Shown piece by piece: positions 16,822-24,315 of a DNA stretch of 45,147 bases. The first letter of the stretch is position 1. Each line of letters begins with the position of its first letter. The DNA is taken from assembly GCA_964292325.1 (NCBI GenBank), contig CAXYVG010000022.1, positions 1 through 45,147 of the forward strand, given 5' to 3'. The position numbers and the translations under genes are program-made. The notes under the pieces were generated by a model. That model had not been told where the DNA came from and ran no database searches. It worked only from the letters and a program-made list of their open reading frames with translations. Origin of the DNA: CTSoil-075 sp964292325. GTDB taxonomy: Bacteria; Bacillota; Negativicutes; DSM-13327.

Positions 16822-17106
16822 TTACTTTCGTCCTAGTATCAGCGCTGCTTGCTTTAGGATATCATTCTCCATTTTCAACTGTTGGTTTTCTTTTTTCAAT
16901 TTTAAAAGTTCAGCTTCTTCTGGAGAACGGTTGTCCTTTTCTTTAAAAGAACCTGACGTTTGGCTTTGTTTTAACCACTTATCAAAAGTGGAAGGTGTTA
17001 AATCATATTCCCTAATGATCTCTTGCCGTGGTTTTTCATTTAAATATAACTGGACCATTTGATTCTTAAATTCTTCCGTAAAGGTTCTGCGTTCGCGTTT
17101 GGTCAT
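16822..17106 (-). CDS. IS3-family transposase OrfA
   Basis: 94-residue helix-turn-helix protein that recognises the IS ends. The N-terminal RRTFTEEFKNQMVQLY and EYDLTPSTFDKWLKQ form the HTH; a C-terminal leucine-zipper-like coiled coil (LLKLKKENQQLKMENDILK) ends in AALILGRK. It starts at ATG 17106 behind AAGGAG. In the family a frameshift near its end fuses OrfA to OrfB; here the OrfB GTG lies directly after the OrfA stop. Confidence 0.9.
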   Translation of the reverse strand: MTKRERRTFTEEFKNQMVQLYLNEKPRQEIIREYDLTPSTFDKWLKQSQTSGSFKEKDNRSPEEAELLKLKKENQQLKMENDILKQAALILGRK

Positions 17107-17184
17107 CGTAAATCTCCTTGTATTTTCATTTACTTAAGTTTACTTGACCTTAATTTTTCTGTCCAGTTAAGTGTAACCTATCCA

Positions 17185-17265
17185 GCAGTAGCAGTAGAGG
17201 TTCACATGGACATGGGTTTAAAAGAAGCAAAGGGTTATGAAATCAAGCACGTATGGCGCTTTTGA
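17185..17265 (+). pseudogene. 3' remnant of an unidentified gene cut by the IS
   Basis: Directly outside the right IS end an open frame continues to a TGA at 17263-17265. Its last residues (EVHMDMGLKEAKGYEIKHV and WRF) have natural-looking composition. No matching 5' part is found left of the IS, so the rest was probably deleted. I do not recognise the protein. It could also be chance coding. Confidence 0.35.
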
Positions 17266-17273
17266 TAGAAAGT

Positions 17274-17295
17274 CCTCCCCCGGTATTGGGGGAGG
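17274..17295. terminator. GC-rich hairpin, probable bidirectional terminator
   Basis: Perfect 8-bp stem CCTCCCCC/GGGGGAGG with a 6-nt loop between two convergent frames. The T tracts on both sides are poor. Confidence 0.5.
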
Positions 17296-17302
17296 TTCGT
17301 TA

Positions 17303-17512
17303 TTAATGCAGGTTGCCTGACCGAATATCAAGGAACATGTCTGCAAGTAAATCGTGATTTGGTATTTCTTCTCCCTCTTCAATTCTTATTATGAGTATTT
17401 CTTTCATATCCTCGAACCCCGGGTCTTTTCTCCAAAATGCTAAAATTATTTCTTGGGCGCTTTTTTCATCGGTGCAGTAGAATCCTTCTGGTTGAATGCA
17501 AATAGTTGTCAT
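17303..17512 (-). CDS. Small acidic protein of unknown function
   Basis: 69 residues, beginning MTTICIQPEGFYCTDEKSA, rich in Glu and Asp, with no membrane segment. The start at 17512 is chosen because AGGAGG lies 8 bases upstream; the open frame extends to 17596 but without a ribosome binding site. Only two cysteines, no known motif. It sits alone in the integrated element, on the opposite strand to the integrase. I do not recognise it. Confidence 0.65.
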   Translation of the reverse strand: MTTICIQPEGFYCTDEKSAQEIILAFWRKDPGFEDMKEILIIRIEEGEEIPNHDLLADMFLDIRSGNLH

Positions 17513-17699
17513 TAATAAAACCTCCTGATTTGTTGTTTTTTTTGTAATGATACGATAAAAGTAGGATATAGCGTAATTTGTGCCGTAGCAAACCATAATC
17601 CGGATTTATAGAAAATTACGACATTTGATATTGTACGCTATAAAAAAGGGATAAGTAAAAGGGAAAAAGGATGTAAGAAAGAGAGAGAAAAGAGAAGCA

Positions 17700-18027
17700 A
17701 AAAAAGGTACGAGGGGAAATATAAAAACATCTAGTTATGACATTAAATGTCTATGGGTAATCCTTATAAGAAAAAGATATTCATTTCTTATATGTTTATC
17801 TTAGATGTCTTTGAAAATAAAAAAACATTGACATTTTGATCTTAATATGCAGGTATTGACAAGATGTGATATCCTTAACTTATATATAGGAGTAACGAAT
17901 ATATATACGAAGTATATATAGAGTGTGGATTTGAGATGATGAAGTAATGAATAAGGGGAAATATGGAAAAAGGTGCGAGGGGCTTTTAAAACGTCATTTG
18001 GAGTTAACATTAAATGTCTATACTATA
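17700..18027 (+). repeat. Imperfect direct repeat pair of about 60 bp
   Basis: Copy one at about 17700-17760 and copy two at about 17970-18027 share AAAAAGGTxCGAGGGG, an AAAAC block and a palindrome-containing end ACATTAAATGTCTAT, with diverged bases between. The two copies lie about 270 bp apart with the promoter-like region between them. Confidence 0.55.
17856..17886 (+). promoter_or_regulatory. Possible promoter in the gene-poor part of the element
   Basis: TTGACA at 17856-17861 with TTATAT/TATATA starting 18-19 bases after it. Downstream is a 21-base hairpin, the second repeat copy and a terminator-like hairpin, a layout that would fit a short non-coding RNA of roughly 200 nt. Confidence 0.4.
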
Positions 18028-18062
18028 GAATCTAATACATTAAGATATTTTTAAATGACCAA

Positions 18063-18099
18063 CACCTGGCTACTATTTAATACGGTCAGGTGCTTTTGT
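18063..18099 (+). terminator. Terminator-like hairpin
   Basis: CACCTG at 18063-18068 pairs with CAGGTG at 18087-18092, followed by CTTTTGTT. It would end a transcript coming from the repeat region. Confidence 0.5.
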
Positions 18100-18262
18100 T
18101 ATAGAGTTATGAGTTAAAGAAGAATGCGTAGGACGCATGGGTTCATCCTAACAAAAAAGTACACTAAAACAATTGAGGTAGGACTTGTTACCCTAGACGT
18201 GGTATAATGAGTTAAGGGGTCAGGGAACCCAACAGTGACGCGGTGTTACAGGTTCGAAAGTG

Positions 18263-18323
18263 TGGTAGAGTACCGGTCTCCAAAACCGATGGTTGAGGGT
18301 TCAAGTCCTTCTGCCCCTGCCAC
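18263..18323 (+). repeat. attR-type direct repeat: truncated tRNA-Trp copy
   Basis: Identical over 61 bp to the 3' part of tRNA-Trp at 14096-14156. It lacks the first 16 nt, including the 5' acceptor strand, so it cannot fold into a tRNA. Marks the right boundary of the integrated element. Confidence 0.9.
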
Positions 18324-18335
18324 TATTACAAGGTA

Positions 18336-18364
18336 AAACGTCATTTTTAAATGACGTTTTTTTG
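18336..18364 (+). terminator. Terminator, probably the original tRNA-operon terminator
   Basis: AAACGTCATTT at 18336-18346 pairs with AAATGACGTTT at 18349-18359, followed by T. It lies 12 bases after the attR copy, where the tRNA operon would have ended before integration. Confidence 0.85.
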
Positions 18365-18534
18365 TGTTTTGAGATAGGTTACTTTATTCATTTTATTGAC
18401 CAAATTTTTATTAAAGTTGGTATTACTCAAACTGATGATAAGAAATAATTACCATCATATGTTCTTTTATCCTGTTTTTATAGGTGATAAATCTTGACTA
18501 ATTATGGAAAATGTTATAAGATTATAATAATAAA
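18365..18534 (+). promoter_or_regulatory. Spacer with promoter of the riboswitch transcript
   Basis: No gene. TTGACT at 18494-18499 and TAAGAT at 18517-18522 (17-base spacer) form a plausible promoter, starting RNA a few bases before the c-di-GMP aptamer. Confidence 0.5.
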
Positions 18535-18539
18535 TGAGA

Positions 18540-18625
18540 AAAAATTAGCAAAATTATCGAAAGATAGGGACGCAAATATATGGGTATCAGGATGTAATAT
18601 CTATAATTAGCAGGTTGCTATTTAT
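18540..18625 (+). promoter_or_regulatory. c-di-GMP-I riboswitch (GEMM) aptamer
   Basis: Has the diagnostic GEMM-I features: a stem TTATC/GATAG capped by a GAAA tetraloop (18559-18562), then GGGACGCAAA at 18567-18576, and a second arm ending with AGCAGGTTGCTA at about 18609-18620. It controls the chemotaxis receptor downstream, a common target of this class. The terminator at 18645 is the likely switch. Whether ligand turns expression on or off cannot be read by eye. Confidence 0.85.
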
Positions 18626-18644
18626 CGAATTGACTAGGATAAGC

Positions 18645-18669
18645 AACAGGCGAAGTGCCTGTTTTTTTT
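18645..18669 (+). terminator. Riboswitch expression-platform terminator
   Basis: AACAGGC at 18645-18651 pairs with GCCTGTT at 18657-18663 (loop GAAGT), followed by eight T. It sits 20 bases after the aptamer and 200 bases before the receptor gene. Confidence 0.85.
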
Positions 18670-18869
18670 ATTGTGAAATCAGAAAGTATAACATTTCTCG
18701 ATTCCAAGTAAGGGCAACTAAGACTTTGGTCTGCGCTGAGGCTTGACCGAAGTCAAGTTTTCTTTATAATAAACAGATGAAAAATTTTTGGAATATTAAC
18801 AAAAAACTAAAAATTAAAAAAGAGGTGAAAACTGCTATTTAATCGATATGTTAAGTAGCGGGAGAGAGG

Positions 18870-20558
18870 ATGATTTGGACGATTGGTAAAAAAATTATGG
18901 GCAACTTTTTTGCAGTGATCCTTTTAGTGGTTTTGATGAGTGCTTTTACATATTATGAAATTGGAGAATTGAATACCTCTTATAAAGAAATGGTTAATAG
19001 TAGTATGCAAAAAGTAGAATTAGCGCAGGGAATTGCCATTGATGTTGCCAATGAGGCAGTGGCAATGCGACGATTTAATTTTACTGGTGACCTTACAGAC
19101 ATACCTCTTTTTAATGAGTACCGCAAGCAAGCGGATGAAAAAATAAAAAATCTTGAAGTGGTTGCTACTAATAATGAAATTAAAGTATTGTTGGAAAATG
19201 CTAAAAAAGAGAAAAGTATATATGAGTCAATAGCTGAAAAATCTTTTGAAGCTAAAAAAGTGAATAATATAGAGCAAGTCACAAATTATATGGGACAAGC
19301 TGGAGCACCTTATAAGGCTACTATGGCTATTTCATTAGAAATTGCCCAGAAAGTAAAAGAGGGTGTAGTTTTAGAACAAGTCGAGAATAATGCTAAAGTC
19401 AGTAAAATACAAAACATTTTGCTGACGGTTAATATTTTGGTTATTGTATTTGCTTTATGTATTAGCGTTTTACTGAGTCGAAGTATTGCAAGGCCAGCTC
19501 ACCGATTGACAAGGTCGGTCGCAGCCATTGCAAGTGGTGACCTTACAGGAAAAGATATTGCAGTGGAATCGGCTGATGAAATTGGGCAATTATCAAATTC
19601 ATTTAATCATATGAAAAATAATCTTAGGGATGTTATGAAATCGGTTGGGTTATCTTCTGAACAAGTGGCTGCTTCTTCTGAAGAATTGACAGCGAATTCG
19701 GAACAATCATGTGAAGTGATGTCTGAAATGACAAAATATATTATCAAAGTATCACAAGGGACAAAGCAACAGATTGATTCTGTCGCTGAAGCAAAGAATG
19801 TTGTCGAAACAATGTCGACTGGTATTGAGGTGACAGCAGTAAATGCGCAAACAATGTCTCAGGTCGCCCACAAGACAATTCAATCCGCAAGTGATGGTAG
19901 ACAAGCCATCGCGAAGGCGATTACGCAAATGACAGTGATTGAACAGACGGTTGCCAATACTGCACAAACCGTTGAAAAACTTGGTGGAAGTTCAAAACAG
20001 ATTGGTCAGATTGTTGATACGATTGCTAATATTGCTGGACAAACGAATTTGTTGGCTTTAAATGCAGCCATTGAGGCAGCACGTGCTGGAGAGCAAGGTC
20101 GTGGCTTTGCTGTTGTTGCTGATGAGGTTAGAAAACTAGCAGAGCAATCGGAAGAATCAGCCAAACAAATTGCTCAGTTGATTGGCAGTATTCAGCAAGA
20201 GACAAACAGTGCAGTGATTGCGATGAATAGTGGTAAGAAAGAAGTAAATACAGGTAGTGAAGTTGTCAATGCTGCTGGCGATAGTTTTCATGAAATTGTT
20301 ACTTATATTGAACAGTTATCAAATCAAGTACAGGAAATCTCAAAGGAAATGCAACAATTGAGTAAAGGGAGTCAGCATATTGTAAAAGTAGTAACGGATG
20401 TAGATTATGCTAGTAAGGACAATGCGGGTCATGCTGATGCAGTAGCCATTGCAACGAATGCACAGGTAGATGCGATGCGTGAAATTGTAGTTGCCAGTCG
20501 ATCTTTATCTCAGATGGCGGAAAGTTTAAATGCAGCGGTAGGTAAATTTACTATTTAA
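18870..20558 (+). CDS. Methyl-accepting chemotaxis protein
   Basis: Transmembrane chemoreceptor signalling to CheA/CheW. Layout: TM1 about 9-31; a four-helix-bundle type extracytoplasmic sensor (about 32-180) with few distinctive residues; TM2 about 181-204; HAMP about 206-258; then a long cytoplasmic coiled coil with the conserved hairpin tip GQTNLLALNAAIEAARAGE from about 390 and the adjoining GRGFAVVADEVRKLAEQSEE. 562 residues, complete. No C-terminal CheR-docking pentapeptide. The ligand is unknown. Transcription appears controlled by the c-di-GMP-I riboswitch upstream, linking motility behaviour to the second messenger. Start ATG 18870 follows GGGAGAGAGG. Confidence 0.93.
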   Translation: MIWTIGKKIMGNFFAVILLVVLMSAFTYYEIGELNTSYKEMVNSSMQKVELAQGIAIDVANEAVAMRRFNFTGDLTDIPLFNEYRKQADEKIKNLEVVATNNEIKVLLENAKKEKSIYESIAEKSFEAKKVNNIEQVTNYMGQAGAPYKATMAISLEIAQKVKEGVVLEQVENNAKVSKIQNILLTVNILVIVFALCISVLLSRSIARPAHRLTRSVAAIASGDLTGKDIAVESADEIGQLSNSFNHMKNNLRDVMKSVGLSSEQVAASSEELTANSEQSCEVMSEMTKYIIKVSQGTKQQIDSVAEAKNVVETMSTGIEVTAVNAQTMSQVAHKTIQSASDGRQAIAKAITQMTVIEQTVANTAQTVEKLGGSSKQIGQIVDTIANIAGQTNLLALNAAIEAARAGEQGRGFAVVADEVRKLAEQSEESAKQIAQLIGSIQQETNSAVIAMNSGKKEVNTGSEVVNAAGDSFHEIVTYIEQLSNQVQEISKEMQQLSKGSQHIVKVVTDVDYASKDNAGHADAVAIATNAQVDAMREIVVASRSLSQMAESLNAAVGKFTI

Positions 20559-21010
20559 ATATAGAAATATATATAAAGCACTAAGGAAATGACAGCGCTA
20601 TTGTTAGTCTGCTCTATAACCCATATACATTGCTATAAAGTAAGATTTAGTGATCTATATGTAGGGATATCTATATAGCGAGATTTGAAAGGCTATAATG
20701 ATTGACTGGAATTATATTTAGTGGTATAGTTAACAACAATAGAATATTCGAAATGTAATAAGCAGAAGTGAAAATCTGTGAGTCGCATATTGAAAGCAAA
20801 GTAAGTAGCGTACGTTTTTCTACTGTTAACATCCTTCCTCTTCGATACGGTAAAACGTGTGGAGACGAGGGAATTTTTTTCGGCATTTATACTGTTCATA
20901 TGCTTTTAATCAAACTGTAGGATATTCTAGAATAACAAACGCCTTGTAGTCTATGACAGCGACATGGGATTACAGAGGCGGGATACAAGTATGAAAGGGG
21001 TTTTCGACTT
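20559..21010 (+). promoter_or_regulatory. Long leader of the CstA-family gene with promoter and internal terminator
   Basis: No gene. A strong promoter, TTGACT at 20702-20707 and TATAGT at 20725-20730 with a 17-base spacer, would start a leader of about 270 nt. Within it, CAGA/TCTG and GTAG/CTAC hairpins (about 20764-20824) precede a terminator at 20835-20880. A second structure, CGCCTTGTA at 20940-20948 with TACAGAGGCG at 20971-20980, lies close to the ribosome binding site. The arrangement looks like a regulated attenuator, but it matches no riboswitch or T-box class I recognise. Confidence 0.55.
20835..20880 (+). terminator. Terminator inside the cstA leader
   Basis: TTCCTC at 20835-20840 pairs with GAGGGAA at 20867-20873 (one bulged G), inner ATACG/CGTGT, followed by seven T. 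It lies about 100 nt after the predicted start of transcription and 130 nt before the gene, so it must be conditionally bypassed. Confidence 0.6.
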
Positions 21011-22705
21011 ATGAATGGCTTAACTTTATTGGGCATCGCGTTGCTTGTTTGTGCAAGCGGCTATTTTATTTACGGCCGCTGGCTAACGAAAGTCTGGGGT
21101 ATTGATCCTCAAGCAAAGACACCAGCCTATCGTTTAGAGGATGGGGATGATTATGTTCCGTCTTCTAAATTCACTGTATTTTCCCATCAATTCTCTTCGA
21201 TTGCAGGTGCAGGACCAGTTACTGGACCAATCATCGCCGCGATGTTTGGGTGGGTACCTGTTATGATTTGGTTGATGATTGGCGGAATTTTCTTTGGTGC
21301 TGTACAGGATTTTACTGCACTATATGCTTCCGTCAAAAATGAAGGGAAATCCATGGGAATGTTGATTGAAAAATATATCGGCAGGTCCGGAAAGCAGATG
21401 TTCCTGCTCTTTTCTTGGTTGTTTACATTGCTAATAATAGCAGCTTTTGCTGATATTGTAGCGACTACCTTTAATGGCTTTGGTGCCAATGGAGCATTGG
21501 CTACACCTAACGCTGCCGCTGCTTCCATTTCGATGTTATATATTGTTGTTGCCATTTTCTTTGGACTTTTTTTAAAAAAATATTCAATATCAGAAAAACC
21601 GAAATTAGCAATTGCTATCGTTTTAATGATTGGTATGCTGGCGGCTGGTATCGCTCACCCACTTTACTTTGCTAAAACGACATGGCTTTATGTTGTATTT
21701 GCTTATATGTTTATGGCTGCTGTTATGCCAATGTGGCTATTGATGGAACCACGTGATTATTTAAGCTCGTTTTTGCTACTTGGTATGATTCTAAGTGGGG
21801 TTGTTGGTATTGTCGCAACAAATCCTACAATAGAACTTCCGCCTTTTGTTGGTTTTGAAGTAAACGGTAAGCCAATGTTTCCCATTCTTTTTATTACGAT
21901 TGCATGTGGTGCCGTTTCCGGTTTTCATAGTTTGGTATCTTCTGGTACTTCGTCTAAAACCATTTCCAATGAAAAAGATATGCTATTTGTTGGCTATGGT
22001 TCTATGATGGTTGAGTCGATTTTAGCGGTGATTTCTTTGATTGTGGTTGGTGCAGCAGCAACTGGTGGCGTAATGCCACAAGGTACGCCGTTCCAGATTT
22101 TTTCTGCTTCTGTCGGCAATTTCTTGGGCATGTTCGGCTTATCTCGTCTTGTTGCAACTTGTGTTATAACGATGTGCGTATCCGCGCTGGCTTTGACTAC
22201 ATTAGATTCTGTTGGGCGTATTGGGCGGATGTGTTTTCAGGAGTTATTTATGGGGGAAACGACGGATCCAGCTAAGATGGCTCCTATGCAGCGTTTGTTG
22301 ACTAATAAGTATTTTGCTACGCTAATTACTTTGTTTTTTGGTTATTTACTTTGTTTGGGCGGTTACATGAATGTTTGGCCTCTATTTGGGGCGGCAAATC
22401 AACTTTGTTCTGCGCTGGTTCTAATTGCTCTGGCGGTATTTTTAAAGGTTACTGGCCGTCAAGGAAAGATGCTTTACATTCCAATGTGCTGTATGTTTGT
22501 TGTTACACTGACAGCGCTTCTCATGTCCATCTATGGAATCGTCAAAAAAGTCATGTATACTGGTGGTTTCTCATTTTTGACTGATGGCTTACAATTGATT
22601 ATGGCCATTGCATTGATTACATTAGCACTCATGATAGCTTCGCACAGTGTACGAAAACTGTTTGATTCTTCCGCGAGCACAACTCTTCAAGTAGAAAAAG
22701 AATAA
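21011..22705 (+). CDS. CstA-family carbon starvation / pyruvate or peptide transporter
   Basis: Polytopic inner-membrane transporter of the CstA family, whose characterised members take up pyruvate or peptides. 564 residues with roughly 15 hydrophobic segments. The family N-terminal region with FxxQFSSIAGAGPVTGPIIAA and GWVPVMIWLMIGGIFFGAVQDF is clear, as is HSLVSSGTSSKTI. The shorter length than E. coli CstA matches the Firmicute branch. Start ATG 21011 follows AAAGGGG. Monocistronic, behind an unusual long leader. The substrate is not readable from sequence; pyruvate is plausible for a fermenter. Confidence 0.88.
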   Translation: MNGLTLLGIALLVCASGYFIYGRWLTKVWGIDPQAKTPAYRLEDGDDYVPSSKFTVFSHQFSSIAGAGPVTGPIIAAMFGWVPVMIWLMIGGIFFGAVQDFTALYASVKNEGKSMGMLIEKYIGRSGKQMFLLFSWLFTLLIIAAFADIVATTFNGFGANGALATPNAAAASISMLYIVVAIFFGLFLKKYSISEKPKLAIAIVLMIGMLAAGIAHPLYFAKTTWLYVVFAYMFMAAVMPMWLLMEPRDYLSSFLLLGMILSGVVGIVATNPTIELPPFVGFEVNGKPMFPILFITIACGAVSGFHSLVSSGTSSKTISNEKDMLFVGYGSMMVESILAVISLIVVGAAATGGVMPQGTPFQIFSASVGNFLGMFGLSRLVATCVITMCVSALALTTLDSVGRIGRMCFQELFMGETTDPAKMAPMQRLLTNKYFATLITLFFGYLLCLGGYMNVWPLFGAANQLCSALVLIALAVFLKVTGRQGKMLYIPMCCMFVVTLTALLMSIYGIVKKVMYTGGFSFLTDGLQLIMAIALITLALMIASHSVRKLFDSSASTTLQVEKE

Positions 22706-22898
22706 ATATTGTCGGTAAGTATATGAAAGGGGTTCAGCCTTGCACCTCTCTACCTCTGCCACAAGAAATCTAATCCACAGAGAATCATCTCTGTGGATTA
22801 TTGATGTTGAGTATTGCCCTATGCGTTCTAAATTTACCCATAGTCCTGTTGTAAATAATTAAGACGATAATGTGCATGGCTAGATGGAAGTGTTGCAC
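22706..22898 (+). other. Spacer after cstA with a perfect 12-bp hairpin
   Basis: No gene in this stretch. AATCCACAGAGA at 22772-22783 pairs perfectly with TCTCTGTGGATT at 22788-22799 around loop ATCA, probably ending the cstA transcript although the T tract is poor. Confidence 0.6.
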
Positions 22899-22927
22899 TT
22901 GTTTTAAATTAACATAGAAGATATAAT
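22899..22927 (+). promoter_or_regulatory. Promoter of transporter copy 1
   Basis: TTGTTT at 22899-22904 and TATAAT at 22922-22927, spacer 17. Nearly identical to the promoter of copy 2 at 24316-24344. Transcription should begin at about 22934. Confidence 0.75.
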
Positions 22928-22933
22928 AGAATG

Positions 22934-22995
22934 AATTGTATAGTCAAAGTTGTGGAGGAGTCTGTCACCAAGGACTCCTTCTATTTATTTTCCAA
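22934..22995 (+). promoter_or_regulatory. Short conserved leader with hairpin, copy 1
   Basis: From the predicted +1 the first 35 nt (22934-22968) are identical to those of copy 2 (24351-24385), including TATAGTCAAAGTTG and GGAGGAGTCTGTCAC. The hairpin AGGAGTC 22956-22962 with GACTCCT 22973-22979 has a 10-nt loop and is followed by TCTATTTATTTT. It would act as an attenuator before the transporter gene. No class assigned. Confidence 0.6.
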
Positions 22996-23020
22996 CATAA
23001 AAATTTATGGAGATGATTTT

Positions 23021-24301
23021 TTGTACGAGACTGCTTTTTACGGTTCTATTATAATTTTCGTTATCACCTATATCATGATAATGTGGGAGAAGATTCACAG
23101 AATGGTCGTAGCTATGACCGGAGGGATCCTCATGTTATTACTTGGCTTTTTGAGCCAAGAAACAGCGATTAAGGATGATATTGATTTTAATACTTTGGGG
23201 TTATTAATCGGTATGATGATTCTTGTGACTATTACTCGCCGTACAGGTGTATTTGAGGCTGTTGCCATATGGGCAGCTACTATTACACAAGGATATCCGC
23301 TTCGTTTATTAGCATTGTTATCTATCATTACAGCTTTTGCATCAGCCCTATTAGACAATGTAACGACTGTTTTGTTGATTGTACCGGTTACAATTACGTT
23401 AACAGATAAACTACAAATTAACCCCATTCCGTTTCTAATTTCTGAAATCCTAGCATCCAATATTGGTGGTACTGCTACGCTCATTGGAGATCCTCCGAAT
23501 ATTATGATTGGCAGTGCGACTGGTCTGAGCTTTAATGCTTTTGTTAATAATCTAGCTCCGGTGTGTATTTTGATCCTATTTGTAACGATTGGTATTTTAG
23601 TTCTGTTATACAGAAAGGACTTGCAGGTAGATGAAGAAAATCGCCAGAATATATTAAAATTGCATTATCGAGACGAAATTAATGACTGGCAGTTATTGAA
23701 AAAATCTTTAGCAGTACTAGGAATCACGATTGTTGCTTTTGGCCTGCACGGGGTCTTGCACATAGAATCAGCGACCATTGCGCTGGCTGGCGCTATGCTA
23801 TTGATGTTAATTAGTAGGGAAGAGCCGGAGGACATACTACTGAATATTGAGTGGCCAACCCTCTTCTTTTTTATCGGACTTTTTGTTTTAGTAGGAGGGC
23901 TGAAATCTACTGGAGTAATCAAAGCACTAGCTCAATGGGGGTTAACTATTACACAGGGGCAGGCAATGGAAACTTCTCTTTTAGTTCTTTGGCTATCTGC
24001 TATTGCTTCGGCTTTTATTGACAATATTCCGTTTGTGGCTACAATGATTCCGATGTTACAGGAAATGGGGCAACTTTCCGGGCTTGATTTAGAACCAGTA
24101 TGGTGGTCGTTAGCCTTGGGCGCTTGCCTTGGTGGTAATGGTACACTGATCGGAGCATCAGCTAATGTGATTGTGGCTGGTATTGCAGAAAAGAATGGTA
24201 TTTCGTTTAGCTTTCGTCAATTTTTAAAAGTAGCATTCCCATTGATGTTACTATCTATTTTAATTTGTCATGTGTATGTGTATGTAAGATATTTTCAATA
24301 A
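23021..24301 (+). CDS. ArsB/NhaD-family ion transporter, copy 1
   Basis: Secondary transporter of the ion-transporter superfamily that includes ArsB, NhaD and the P protein; the substrate may be Na+/H+, arsenite or an anion. About 426 residues and 10-12 membrane segments. Two inverted repeats are each marked by family motifs: LLDNVTTVLL with IGDPPNIMIGSA in the first half, and IDNIPFVATMIP with GGNGTLIGASANV in the second. A TTG start at 23021 is chosen behind GGAGATG; the open frame upstream to 22931 runs through the leader hairpin and is not coding. Very similar to the next gene, so a tandem duplication that includes the promoter and leader. Confidence 0.85.
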   Translation: MYETAFYGSIIIFVITYIMIMWEKIHRMVVAMTGGILMLLLGFLSQETAIKDDIDFNTLGLLIGMMILVTITRRTGVFEAVAIWAATITQGYPLRLLALLSIITAFASALLDNVTTVLLIVPVTITLTDKLQINPIPFLISEILASNIGGTATLIGDPPNIMIGSATGLSFNAFVNNLAPVCILILFVTIGILVLLYRKDLQVDEENRQNILKLHYRDEINDWQLLKKSLAVLGITIVAFGLHGVLHIESATIALAGAMLLMLISREEPEDILLNIEWPTLFFFIGLFVLVGGLKSTGVIKALAQWGLTITQGQAMETSLLVLWLSAIASAFIDNIPFVATMIPMLQEMGQLSGLDLEPVWWSLALGACLGGNGTLIGASANVIVAGIAEKNGISFSFRQFLKVAFPLMLLSILICHVYVYVRYFQ

Positions 24302-24315
24302 AGGGAAGTTAGAAC

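Larger units (their letters stand above)
15969..17184 (-). mobile_element. IS3-family insertion sequence copy (about 1.2 kb)
   Basis: Two transposase frames on the minus strand lie between imperfect inverted ends. The left end reads TGGATTGTCAACACT from 15969; the reverse complement of the right end reads TGGATAGGTTACACT from 17184. Matching TAAGGT blocks sit some 30 bases inside each end. The outermost bases TG...CA are as in the family. No 3-4 bp target duplication is visible, which suggests rearrangement or deletion at one side. The copy sits within the tRNA-Trp element. Confidence 0.8.
17513..18262. other. Gene-free, repeat-bearing right part of the element
   Basis: About 750 AT-rich bases. 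Contents: an imperfect direct repeat of about 60 bp (17700-17760 and 17970-18027); palindromes around ACATTAAATGT at 17740-17750 and 18007-18017; two TTGACA boxes (17828, 17856), the second followed by TATATA-rich DNA; a 9-bp hairpin TATATATAC/GTATATATA at 17900-17920; and a terminator-like hairpin at 18063-18092. A TATAAT with an extended TG motif lies at 18203-18208, just before the attR copy. A 34-codon frame at 17948-18052 lacks a ribosome binding site. This could hold small RNAs, operator sites or the element's control region. Confidence 0.5.
14096..18323 (+). mobile_element. About 4.2-kb element integrated at tRNA-Trp
   Basis: Bounded by a perfect 61-bp direct repeat of the tRNA-Trp 3' end. 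From left to right it holds a terminator, a tyrosine integrase, a putative secreted protein, an IS3-family copy, a gene remnant, a 69-aa protein on the minus strand and about 750 bp of AT-rich, gene-poor, repeat-bearing DNA. No replication, packaging or conjugation gene is visible, so it is either a small satellite-like or mobilisable element or the worn remnant of a larger one. The two frame problems inside it and the nested IS favour decay. Confidence 0.85.

Noticed and set aside
18263..18323. Second tRNA-Trp gene
   Set aside because: Lacks the first 16 nt, so no acceptor stem can form; it is the attR copy.
22735..22765. tRNA-like 3' end (CTGCCAC preceded by a T-arm-like string) after cstA
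   Set aside because: No matching acceptor, D or anticodon arms upstream; resemblance is limited to a few bases.
22931..23020. Open frame from ATG 22931 as the N-terminus of transporter copy 1
   Set aside because: It runs through the conserved leader and hairpin, starts before the predicted transcription start, and a ribosome binding site with TTG 23021 gives the family-like N-terminus.
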